Shown piece after piece: positions 7,801-12,904 of a DNA stretch of 12,904 nt. The translations under genes were made by a program, and so were the position numbers. Within the stretch, counting starts at the first letter, position 1. Every line of letters begins with the position of its first letter. The notes under the pieces were generated by a model. That model did not search any database. It was not told the origin of the DNA and saw only the letters and a list, made by a program, of their open reading frames with translations. Source of the DNA: Phyllobacteriaceae bacterium (GTDB lineage Bacteria > Pseudomonadota > Alphaproteobacteria > Rhizobiales > Rhizobiaceae); the NCBI GenBank assembly GCA_024645155.1, contig JAHEGF010000081.1, positions 1 to 12,904 on the forward strand, in the 5' to 3' direction.

Positions 7801-8307
7801 ATTCACGTTGCGTCGAATTTGGAGCGCGGGTCTCGGTTTTCCATAATGCTTCCGACGGTCGGCAATGATGCGATCGTCGAGGAGGTGCGGGCCGAAGTTC
7901 CGATGCCAACCGCTCACGAATTGTCCGGATTGTCAGTTTTGTGCATAGATAACGACCCCCGGATCCTTGAGGGGATGAGTTCGCTTCTTTCAGGCTGGGG
8001 ATGCAGTGTCCGGGTCGCTGAGAGCACCGGGGACATCGTGCCGGTAACGGAGGAGCATGCTGCGGGACCTTCGGTGATACTTGCGGATTATCATCTCGAT
8101 GGAGAAAACGGCATTGATGCCATCAACCGCCTCCGCGATCATTACCGGCAGGCAATTCCTGCAATTCTGATAACAGCAGACCGTTCAAATGAAGTAAGGG
8201 ATGCGGCCTCGGAAATCGGGGTAGCAGTGTTGAACAAGCCCGTAAAACCGGCGGCATTACGACTTACTCTGCAGCAATTCCGGTTGGTCAGGCAAGCAGC
8301 GGAATAA
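4810..8307 (+). CDS. crbS: SLC5-STAC-PAS hybrid sensor histidine kinase/response regulator, CrbS (MxtR)-like
   Basis: An 1165-residue inner-membrane protein. Residues 1 to about 515 hold some 13 hydrophobic segments of a sodium/solute symporter (SLC5) fold, with the signature region YCTSWTFFGSVG near 48-59. Residues of about 545-615 match the position and look of the STAC domain that links such transporters to kinases. A PAS domain follows (about 648-755, beginning DQMEQGITVLDNDYRLTCWN), then a coiled coil (about 758-800), a HisKA domain with phospho-acceptor His809 in GHDILQPL, an HATPase domain (N box Asn919/Asn923, G1 Asp950 in DTGIGI, G2 GLGLGL at 979-984), and a C-terminal receiver with Asp1047, phospho-acceptor Asp1093, Thr1122 and Lys1143. 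In the receiver's acidic pair the second residue is Asn (DND). The order and length match CrbS of Vibrio and MxtR of Pseudomonas, which sense acetate-linked state and control acetyl-CoA synthetase. The convergent NarL-type regulator next door is the expected partner. Family is secure; the acetate role is inferred. CbrA (histidine) is a relative but lacks the receiver. Confidence 0.88.
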   Translation: MQGWVVIGVTLFYLLLLFAVASHGDRRAARGGSQKSRPMIYALSIAIYCTSWTFFGSVGLASERGLEYLGIYIGPILVFTFGHSLVRRMVRLSKSERITSIADFLAARYGKSFAVASVATLIATVGTIPYIALQLKAIAGSVGLMVSHYNPSSIGASYFLGDVSLLVALLLAIFAILFGTRHADATEHQDGLILAVALESVVKLTAFLAIGIAISFLMFGGLPDLLEEIQNSPRAMAAVGHSTPLSTWFVLILLSGFAILMLPRQFHVAIVENRGEDEISTAAWLFPLYLIAINLFVLPIALAGIVAIGDTTTADLYVLALPMSLDWDFLTLAAFVGGLSAATAMVIVASVALSIMISNDLVIPLFLRRFTQPSRGPAEDWSSVILNIRRTAIFIILMCAFFYYREMSNNARLTSIGLLSFAAIAQFAPSLIGGLIWRGANARGALAGMIGGISVWGYTLLLPSLASDGNELVAHGLFGLSALRPQSLFGADLEPLTHGVFWSLTINAGLYIVGSLSRLSVPLERIQASIFVPRETGTMPSLRRFRSAVTVDELKDTISRYLGTERTERSFQAYELTAGAPIPGNELANVATVRFSEQLLASAIGSSSARLVLSLLFKRAEPANNDAHRLLDDASEALQQNRDLLQIALDQMEQGITVLDNDYRLTCWNRQFRRLLDLPDEMGQVGVSLAQILDHLADRGDITQTDETSVIERISIFGEPWQFELKKSGQIIEVRSNPMPDGGIVATYADITARVHAEVALERANENLEMRVASRTAELTRVNAELARAHVVAEEANIGKTRFLAAAGHDILQPLNAARLYCSSLIDRIGIPENRDLASNINTSLDSVEDILGAVLDISRLDTGALKPTLETFRLNTVLKQIETGFRPEAADKGLELRVVPSSVTVCTDRNLLRRLLQNLVSNAIKYTRSGKILVGVRRDGDNARLEVYDTGIGIEETELGSVFAEFNRLDRGARVASGLGLGLSIVDRIAKVLGFQIHVASNLERGSRFSIMLPTVGNDAIVEEVRAEVPMPTAHELSGLSVLCIDNDPRILEGMSSLLSGWGCSVRVAESTGDIVPVTEEHAAGPSVILADYHLDGENGIDAINRLRDHYRQAIPAILITADRSNEVRDAASEIGVAVLNKPVKPAALRLTLQQFRLVRQAAE

Positions 8308-8332
8308 TCCCCGTTGTGCGGCGGTCAAGTCA

Positions 8333-8980
8333 CTAGGGCAACTGGCCGAGCTGACCGGTACCTATTTTGGAAAGCCTGATTACCGCCTGGGTGCGGCTGT
8401 CGACCTCGAGCTTTTGCAGCACTGCTGAAACATGTGCTTTTACAGTGGCCTCCGAAACACCGATTTCGTATGCGATCTGTTTGTTCAATAATCCCTCGGC
8501 GAGCATTCCTAGCACCCGCGCCTGCTGCGGTGTCAGCGTCCGGATGCTCTTGATGAGTTTTGAAATTTCGGGATCGTTTTCCGTTCCGGTATCGGTTCCC
8601 TCGGGAATGTAAACGCCCCCGCCCAATACGACATCGACAGCCTTGCGGATTTCTTCAAGTGTCGCCGATTTCGAGATAAATCCCGAAGCGCCCAATTCGA
8701 TCGCCCTGTTGATAGTCAGCGCGTCATCGGTTGCCGATATGACCACGATCGGGACTGACGGTTGCAGAGCCTGCACTGATACGATCCCGGATAGTCCGGT
8801 GACACCCGGCATTGCCAGATCGAGCAGGATCAGATCGGCTTCCGGATTGTCACCTATCGCTTTTTTTGTGCTGTCAAAGTCTCCCGTCTCAACAATATTT
8901 GCTTCATTACCATTCGCTTTGAGCGCTTCTTTCAAGGCACCCCGAAAAAGCGGGTGATCGTCCGCAATTATTATTTTCAA
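8333..8980 (-). CDS. crbR: NarL/LuxR-family response regulator, CrbR (ErdR)-like
   Basis: A two-domain cytoplasmic transcription regulator of about 215 residues. The receiver (about 1-118) has the acidic pair Asp7-Asp8 in IIIADDHPLFR, phospho-acceptor Asp54 in LLDLAMPG, the Ser/Thr position in VISATDD and Lys104 in FISKSA. The LuxR-type HTH is at about 148-205 (LTPQQARVLGMLAEG, then NKQIAYEIGVSEATVKAHVSAVLQKL). It should be phosphorylated by the hybrid kinase, whose stop codon lies 25 bases away tail to tail, and bind DNA as a dimer. No ATG is available: I took the TTG at 8980, since family members start with MKI.IADDHPLFR; in-frame GTG codons at 8992 and 8998 would add 4 or 6 residues. Symbol and acetate role come from pairing with the CrbS-like kinase and not from a unique motif. 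Confidence 0.85.
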   Translation of the reverse strand: MKIIIADDHPLFRGALKEALKANGNEANIVETGDFDSTKKAIGDNPEADLILLDLAMPGVTGLSGIVSVQALQPSVPIVVISATDDALTINRAIELGASGFISKSATLEEIRKAVDVVLGGGVYIPEGTDTGTENDPEISKLIKSIRTLTPQQARVLGMLAEGLLNKQIAYEIGVSEATVKAHVSAVLQKLEVDSRTQAVIRLSKIGTGQLGQLP

Positions 8981-9015
8981 ACCCGGTCCCACTCTCACGT
9001 CCAAATGTTTGTTCG

Positions 9016-9038
9016 CAGTGATGCCATGCCTGTCACTG
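9016..9038. repeat. Inverted repeat between crbR and the esterase gene
   Basis: CAGTGA at 9016-9021 and TCACTG at 9033-9038 form a perfect 6-bp dyad with an 11-base spacer in the divergent region. It could be an operator for either gene, but a 6-bp dyad can occur by chance. Confidence 0.25.
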
Positions 9039-9147
9039 GTCGATATTGTCAGGCTATGGGCGATTCCCTGCCGATGCAAGACTTCCCGTTGCCCATACCC
9101 ATATTCCGGTTTTAATGTCTCTTTTGTCCGAACTGACTGGAAGTTCC

Positions 9148-10146
9148 ATGAAATCAGCGAATGCCGACACTTTCCCCGCCGATATGAGGCTGTTTGATGA
9201 AGCGCTCATTCATCCAGATGTCAGGCGCCACAACGATCAGATCGTTCAGCGGCTATCCGCCGGCCCCGAGCTTTGGGATTACACAGTTCCCCAGATCCGT
9301 ACGTCACGTGCCAAGGGACGGGGGTCATTTCCCTTGTTCCCGCCCGATCCGCTTGCTGTAGAAATGGAAATTCCCGGTGGTGACAACGCAATCACCGTCC
9401 GAATCATCCGGCCAACAACACGAACTGAACGCGGTACATACCTGCATTTTCATGGCGGCGGCTGGATAATGGGAACCCCGGCAGAAAACGACAATCGTCT
9501 AAGGCGTCTTGTGGAAAATACAGGCCTTGCAACTGTTTCGGTAGATTACCGGTTGGCCCCCGAAACACCATTTCCGGGCGCGGTCGACGATTGTGCCGCT
9601 GCTGCACACTGGTTGCTGGACAACGGCGGGAATTACTTCAACACGTCATTCCTGGCGATAGGCGGCGAATCGGCCGGCGCGCATCTGGCCGCACTTACGC
9701 TTCTACGATTACGCGACACGTATGGATCAACGCAGTTTGACGCCGCTAACCTGGTTGCCGGCTGCTACGACCTGGGAGGTACACCAAGCGTACGCAATTG
9801 GGGCACCGAACGGCTCATCTTGCGGACCATCGACGTCATGACCTTCTGCGAGTTGTTTCTGCAAAACAACGAAGATAGGCGCGATCCGGCTGTATCGCCT
9901 TTATTTGCGGAATTGAACGGGCTTCCGCCGGCACTGTTTTCGTGCGGTACAAAAGACCTGCTGATTGACGACACGCTGTTCATGGCAATCTTGTGGGCCC
10001 AGGCAGGCAATGAAACTGAAACCGGCATTTTCCCCGGTGGTTGTCATGTTTTCCAGTCATTCGATACTGTTCAGGCCAAGGCGAGCCTTGCTCAGATCGA
10101 AGCATTTCTGGAAGGTATGATCATTAGAAAATTCAACGCGCCATAA
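9148..10146 (+). CDS. Alpha/beta hydrolase fold-3 (HSL/family IV esterase)
   Basis: A 332-residue soluble serine hydrolase of the hormone-sensitive-lipase group, probably cleaving short-chain acyl esters. Visible are the oxyanion-hole motif HGGGW at residues 102-106, the conserved DYRLAPE at 133-139, the nucleophile Ser175 in GGESAGAH, the acid Asp270 in GTKDLLIDD and the general base His300 in GGCHVF; the triad is complete. Length is normal for the family and no signal peptide is seen. I chose the ATG at 9148, preceded by GGAAG 4 bases away; ATG at 9115 and the further upstream frame add residues that look non-coding and lack a ribosome site. It is divergent from the response regulator gene and convergent with the next gene, so it is likely a single transcript. 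The natural substrate is unknown; shared divergent control with crbR is possible but unproven. Confidence 0.9.
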   Translation: MKSANADTFPADMRLFDEALIHPDVRRHNDQIVQRLSAGPELWDYTVPQIRTSRAKGRGSFPLFPPDPLAVEMEIPGGDNAITVRIIRPTTRTERGTYLHFHGGGWIMGTPAENDNRLRRLVENTGLATVSVDYRLAPETPFPGAVDDCAAAAHWLLDNGGNYFNTSFLAIGGESAGAHLAALTLLRLRDTYGSTQFDAANLVAGCYDLGGTPSVRNWGTERLILRTIDVMTFCELFLQNNEDRRDPAVSPLFAELNGLPPALFSCGTKDLLIDDTLFMAILWAQAGNETETGIFPGGCHVFQSFDTVQAKASLAQIEAFLEGMIIRKFNAP

Positions 10147-10174
10147 CTCGATATAGGCGGCAGGTACAGGGACT

Positions 10175-10618
10175 TCAGGTTTTTTCGGGGCCGGCTTCGG
10201 GTTCCTGATCGTCTCCGAATTCCTTGTCGAAGTCCTTCACTATTCCCATGAACCGCCGGAAGAATTTCTCCATGAATCCGAGCGTCTTTTCAAACTCTTC
10301 TTCTGAAGTGATGTGGCTTCCGGGATCGTGCCCGCTTCCTTCCAGCTGCGCCAGCCGGTCTTCAACCATGTCGAGGCGGTCGTGCAGCGTGCGGATTTCA
10401 TTTTCGTAGGCCATGCGTTCGCTTGGTGAGACACGGCACACGAACTGACCGCTTTTTTCCTCACAAAACGAAACTTCGCCGGTGACCGTGTTGAGCCGGA
10501 CATACCCGCCAGCAACTTTTTCCAGCGTGAAGCGCCCGTTATCGGCGAGCGCGGTGCCACCCAGCGATGTTGCCATCACTAAAGGCAGCAGAGGCAGCGC
10601 AAATCCTATATTTCTCAT
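10175..10618 (-). CDS. Small exported coiled-coil protein of unknown function
   Basis: A 147-residue protein I recognise only as a type often seen in Rhizobiales and annotated hypothetical. Residues 1-25 form a Sec signal peptide (short charged start, hydrophobic core, AXA site at TALA before Asp-Asn-Gly), so the mature part should be periplasmic. Residues of about 27-55 contain GRFTLEKVAGGYVRLNTVTG and then two Cys 8 apart (FCEEKSGQFVC) that could form a disulfide. Residues of about 60-90 are heptad-like (YENEIRTLHDRLDMVEDRLAQLE), a likely coiled coil for oligomerisation. The tail is acidic and Phe-rich, ending in a Pro/Glu-rich segment. The ATG at 10618 is chosen because GGAG lies 9 bases upstream and it gives a standard signal peptide; ATGs at 10633 and 10645 are in frame. 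It is convergent with the esterase and divergent from the DUF952 gene. No function is proposed. Confidence 0.8.
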   Translation of the reverse strand: MRNIGFALPLLPLVMATSLGGTALADNGRFTLEKVAGGYVRLNTVTGEVSFCEEKSGQFVCRVSPSERMAYENEIRTLHDRLDMVEDRLAQLEGSGHDPGSHITSEEEFEKTLGFMEKFFRRFMGIVKDFDKEFGDDQEPEAGPEKT

Positions 10619-10627
10619 CGATCGGGT

Positions 10628-10631
10628 CTCC
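10628..10631 (-). promoter_or_regulatory. Ribosome binding site of the exported protein gene
   Basis: GGAG on the minus strand, 9 bases before the ATG at 10618. It supports the start that leaves a standard-length signal peptide. Confidence 0.5.
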
Positions 10632-10750
10632 ATCTGACCGTTCATCCGCAATTTAGGCTCAAATTGCGCCGAAAATCGGGTTCGGTACGATTATCCCGAT
10701 TTTTGACAACGATGCTTTCACATCGCTGGTGCTGCGAGTATAGGGCATTG

Positions 10751-11098
10751 ATGGATTCCGTGATCTACAAAATTTGCAGCGCCAAACTGTGGTCTGATGC
10801 GCTTGGCCAAGGTGTATTCGCCGGTGCACCGGTCGATCTGGCCGACGGATATATTCACTTCTCCACTGCAAGTCAGGTTTCCGAAACAGCTGCCAAACAT
10901 TTTTCCGGGCAAAGGGATTTGCTGTTGTTGGCTATTCGCGCTGACGCAATTGGCAATGAATTGAAGTACGAGGTATCACGCGGTGGCGCACTTTTCCCGC
11001 ATCTTTACGCGCCGTTGCCGTTATCGGCAGTTATTTGGGCAAAACCGCTCAGTCATGACCAAAATGGCGATCCGGTAATTCCCGAACTGGTGCCATGA
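10751..11098 (+). CDS. DUF952 domain protein
   Basis: A 115-residue cytoplasmic protein that is one DUF952 domain from end to end. The family pattern is clear: IYKI at the start, a Trp-x-x-Ala segment, the DGYIHFSTASQV block near 36-47, then AAKHFSGQRDLLLL and the RGGALFPHLYAPL motif at about 77-89 with its His. The family has no firmly established biochemical role; some members have been likened to glutathione-S-transferase-related or small ligand-binding proteins, which I would not rely on. I took the ATG at 10751, with AGGG 5 bases upstream; a longer in-frame start at 10664 adds 29 residues unlike the family. The stop codon overlaps the start of pyrD (ATGA), so the two are translationally coupled and form an operon. 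This pairing recurs in rhizobia, to my knowledge. Confidence 0.9.
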   Translation: MDSVIYKICSAKLWSDALGQGVFAGAPVDLADGYIHFSTASQVSETAAKHFSGQRDLLLLAIRADAIGNELKYEVSRGGALFPHLYAPLPLSAVIWAKPLSHDQNGDPVIPELVP

Positions 11099-12177
11099 AA
11101 GCTTTCCTCGAACAAGCTGCATCCAGAATGCTGTTTTCGCTCGATCCGGAGACAGCGCATGAGATGTCAATTGCCGCTTTGCGGGGTGGGATATTCTGGC
11201 CGCATGTTCGTCCTGGAGACGCAAGGCTTGCGGTATCGGTTGCCGGCATCGATTTTCCCAACCCGCTGGGAATGGCTGCCGGTTATGACAAGAACGCCGA
11301 AGTTCCCGACGCGCTGCTGCGGCTTGGTTTCGGTTTTGCCGAAGTGGGAACCATCACGCCCCTACCGCAATCTGGAAATCCGAAACCGCGAGTATTCCGG
11401 CTCCTCAAGGACCAGGCGGTCATCAATCGCCTGGGATTCAACAACAAAGGGATTGAAAAGTGCAAAGCCGTACTGCAAGCGAGATCCGGCAAGCCCGGTA
11501 TCCTCGGTATCAATATCGGGGCCAACAAGGACAGTCAGGACCGTGTTGAAGACTATCTGACGGGCATTCGCCTTCTCGGCCCGTATGCATCGTATTTGAC
11601 GATCAACATCTCATCACCCAACACACCCGGACTGCGGAATTTGCAAAGTTCGCGTAGTCTTCGCGAGCTACTTTCACGGGTCGCCGGAGAACGCGACAGC
11701 CTGGCAGGCCGCCGCGTACCGGTGTTTCTAAAAATTGCTCCTGATCTGGAAGACGATGAGCTGGAGGCGCTTGTTTCGGAAGTAAAGGCTTTCTCGCTGG
11801 ATGGCATCATCGTTTCCAACACGACACTTTCCCGCAAGGGTCTTATGACCCAGGCCCACCGCGATGAGACAGGGGGGCTCTCAGGCAGGCCGCTTTTTGC
11901 ACGGTCGACTATGATGCTTGCGAAAACCAGGTTATTAGCCGGTCCGGAACTGCCATTGATCGGCGTTGGCGGCGTAGATACAAGCGATGCCGCGCTTGAA
12001 AAGATCAGGGCCGGAGCCGATCTCATTCAGCTTTATACGGGGATGATCTACGCAGGTCCGGGACTGCCCGCAAGAATCCTGTCCGGGATATCCCGGTACT
12101 GCAATGACAATAAAATCAGCCGGTTAGGCGATTTGCGAGATACGAAAACGGAATACTGGTCCGGCTACGGCCTGTAG
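11095..12177 (+). CDS. pyrD: Dihydroorotate dehydrogenase (quinone), class 2
   Basis: A 360-residue FMN enzyme that oxidises dihydroorotate to orotate and passes electrons to the quinone pool, the fourth step of de novo UMP synthesis; class 2 enzymes sit on the inner face of the inner membrane through an N-terminal helical part. Seen here: the N-terminal extension (about 1-45) that marks class 2, GMAAGYDKNA with Lys66, the GFGFAEVGTITP segment, NRLGFNNKG at 111-119, GINIGANK, the active-site loop NISSPNTPGLR with catalytic Ser174, Lys213 in FLKIAPDL, SNTT at 241-244, and the FMN-phosphate binding GVGGVDT and LYTGMIYAGP. All key residues are present and length is normal. It starts on the last bases of the DUF952 gene (ATGA overlap), so it is translated by coupling. 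It converges with the MATE gene with a 17-base gap and no visible terminator between them. Confidence 0.97.
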   Translation: MKAFLEQAASRMLFSLDPETAHEMSIAALRGGIFWPHVRPGDARLAVSVAGIDFPNPLGMAAGYDKNAEVPDALLRLGFGFAEVGTITPLPQSGNPKPRVFRLLKDQAVINRLGFNNKGIEKCKAVLQARSGKPGILGINIGANKDSQDRVEDYLTGIRLLGPYASYLTINISSPNTPGLRNLQSSRSLRELLSRVAGERDSLAGRRVPVFLKIAPDLEDDELEALVSEVKAFSLDGIIVSNTTLSRKGLMTQAHRDETGGLSGRPLFARSTMMLAKTRLLAGPELPLIGVGGVDTSDAALEKIRAGADLIQLYTGMIYAGPGLPARILSGISRYCNDNKISRLGDLRDTKTEYWSGYGL

Positions 12178-12194
12178 GACCCGCTGGCATTTTG

Positions 12195-12904
12195 TCAATC
12201 TTGAAACAGCAACGTCTTGCGTCTGGGAACTAGGGCAAGCAGCAGGAGCCCCCGCGCAATCAGAAAGATGTGAAGCGCGGCCCAAAGCCCGTGATTGCCG
12301 AATTTTTCGACGAGAAAATACAGTGCAATGGAAAAGATTGCCAATGACACGATCATCATGTTGCGCATGTCGCGGGACCAGGTTGCGCCAATAAAAACGC
12401 CATCCATCTGGAATGCCAGGACCCCGCTTACTGCAGTCAGTGCGGCCCAGCTGTAATAGTCCATTGCAAGGGACCGGGTTTCATCCGATGCAGTCATCGT
12501 TTCAACGATTTGTGCGGCAAAACCTAGAAATATGGCGCTCAGTAGCGCCGCAATTGCAAAACCCCAAAAGACCGTCAACCAAACAGTTCTGTCAAATGCG
12601 GGCCTGTAGCGAGCGCCCGCCGCTTTGCCGGCCAGTTGCTCCGCAGACGTTGCGAAACCATCGAGAAAATAGCCGGCAAACAGGAACAGGTTCATCAGCA
12701 CGGCATTGGCCGCAAGAATATCGGTGCCCAAGTATACCCCGCGCTTTGTAAAAAGGACAAAAGCGGTCAGCAGGCAAAATGACCGGATCATTATGTGGCC
12801 ATTGATCGCCGTCATTCGCTTGACCTCGGTCAAGTCCAGCAATTCGCTCCATTGTGGCATTTGGGATACAGAAATGCGCCTGGACAGAATTGCCAGTCCC
12901 GCGA
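12195..12904 (-). CDS. MATE family efflux transporter (DinF-like), N-terminal part outside window
   Basis: The C-terminal 236 residues of a multidrug and toxin extrusion family membrane protein; the frame is open to the right edge, so the ATG at 12860 is an internal Met and not the start. Seen are the segment INGHIMIRSFCLLTAFVLFTKRG followed by LAANAVLMNLFLFAGYFLDGFATSAEQLAG, which matches the seventh and eighth membrane segments of the DinF branch, then four more hydrophobic segments and a basic C-terminus (PRRKTLLFQD). Where DinF proteins commonly show an N-x-D-I-x-I-R pattern, this one has N-G-H-I-M-I-R. The family exports drugs or toxic compounds in exchange for H+ or Na+; substrate cannot be told here. 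It converges with pyrD. The truncation is due to the window edge and not to a mutation. Confidence 0.9.
   Translation of the reverse strand, partial: AGLAILSRRISVSQMPQWSELLDLTEVKRMTAINGHIMIRSFCLLTAFVLFTKRGVYLGTDILAANAVLMNLFLFAGYFLDGFATSAEQLAGKAAGARYRPAFDRTVWLTVFWGFAIAALLSAIFLGFAAQIVETMTASDETRSLAMDYYSWAALTAVSGVLAFQMDGVFIGATWSRDMRNMMIVSLAIFSIALYFLVEKFGNHGLWAALHIFLIARGLLLLALVPRRKTLLFQD

Noticed and set aside
12858..12860. ATG as start of the MATE gene, or a truncated pseudogene
   Set aside because: The frame continues without a stop to the edge and the residues before the ATG fit the transporter, so it is an internal Met and the gene is simply cut by the window.

Overview
The window looks like a chromosomal stretch from an alphaproteobacterium, most likely of the Rhizobiales (Hyphomicrobiales). 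The evidence is a C4-pathway 5-aminolevulinate synthase (HemA), a DUF952-pyrD pair, and protein sequences that read as rhizobial throughout, with moderate G+C by eye. The species cannot be fixed from the sequence alone. I see no rRNA, tRNA, CRISPR array, insertion sequence, phage gene or plasmid origin. This is mostly core or near-core gene content.

Layout, left to right. (1) 1-1312, plus strand: the 3' part of an isochorismatase-like hydrolase whose nucleophile position is Ser instead of Cys, then a short-chain dehydrogenase; together they look like the end of a small catabolic operon. (2) 1354-2346, minus: UDP-glucose 4-epimerase (galE/exoB type), converging on the SDR. (3) 2347-2847: a roughly 500-base divergent intergenic region with a near-consensus FNR/FixK box upstream of hemA. 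(4) 2848-4125, plus: hemA, followed by a strong intrinsic terminator. (5) 4207-4632, minus: mscL. (6) 4810-8307, plus: a 1165-residue hybrid histidine kinase built as SLC5 transporter, STAC-like linker, PAS, HisKA, HATPase and receiver. (7) 8333-8980, minus: a NarL/LuxR-type response regulator converging tail to tail on the kinase. (8) 9148-10146, plus: an HSL-family alpha/beta hydrolase. (9) 10175-10618, minus: a small exported protein with a coiled coil. (10) 10751-12177, plus: a DUF952 gene overlapping pyrD by 4 bases. (11) 12195-12904, minus: the C-terminal part of a MATE/DinF transporter that runs off the window.

The most interesting unit is the kinase/regulator pair at 4810-8980. Its architecture matches the CrbS/CrbR (MxtR/ErdR) acetate-switch systems described in Vibrio and Pseudomonas, in which a transporter-like sensor controls acetyl-CoA synthetase through a LuxR-type regulator. 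Here it would be an alphaproteobacterial version with the two genes convergent instead of co-directional. The other two points most worth a second look are the Cys-to-Ser change in the hydrolase at the left edge and the FNR/FixK-like site upstream of hemA, which suggests oxygen control of haem synthesis. I did not find a clearly novel defence, mobile or RNA system.
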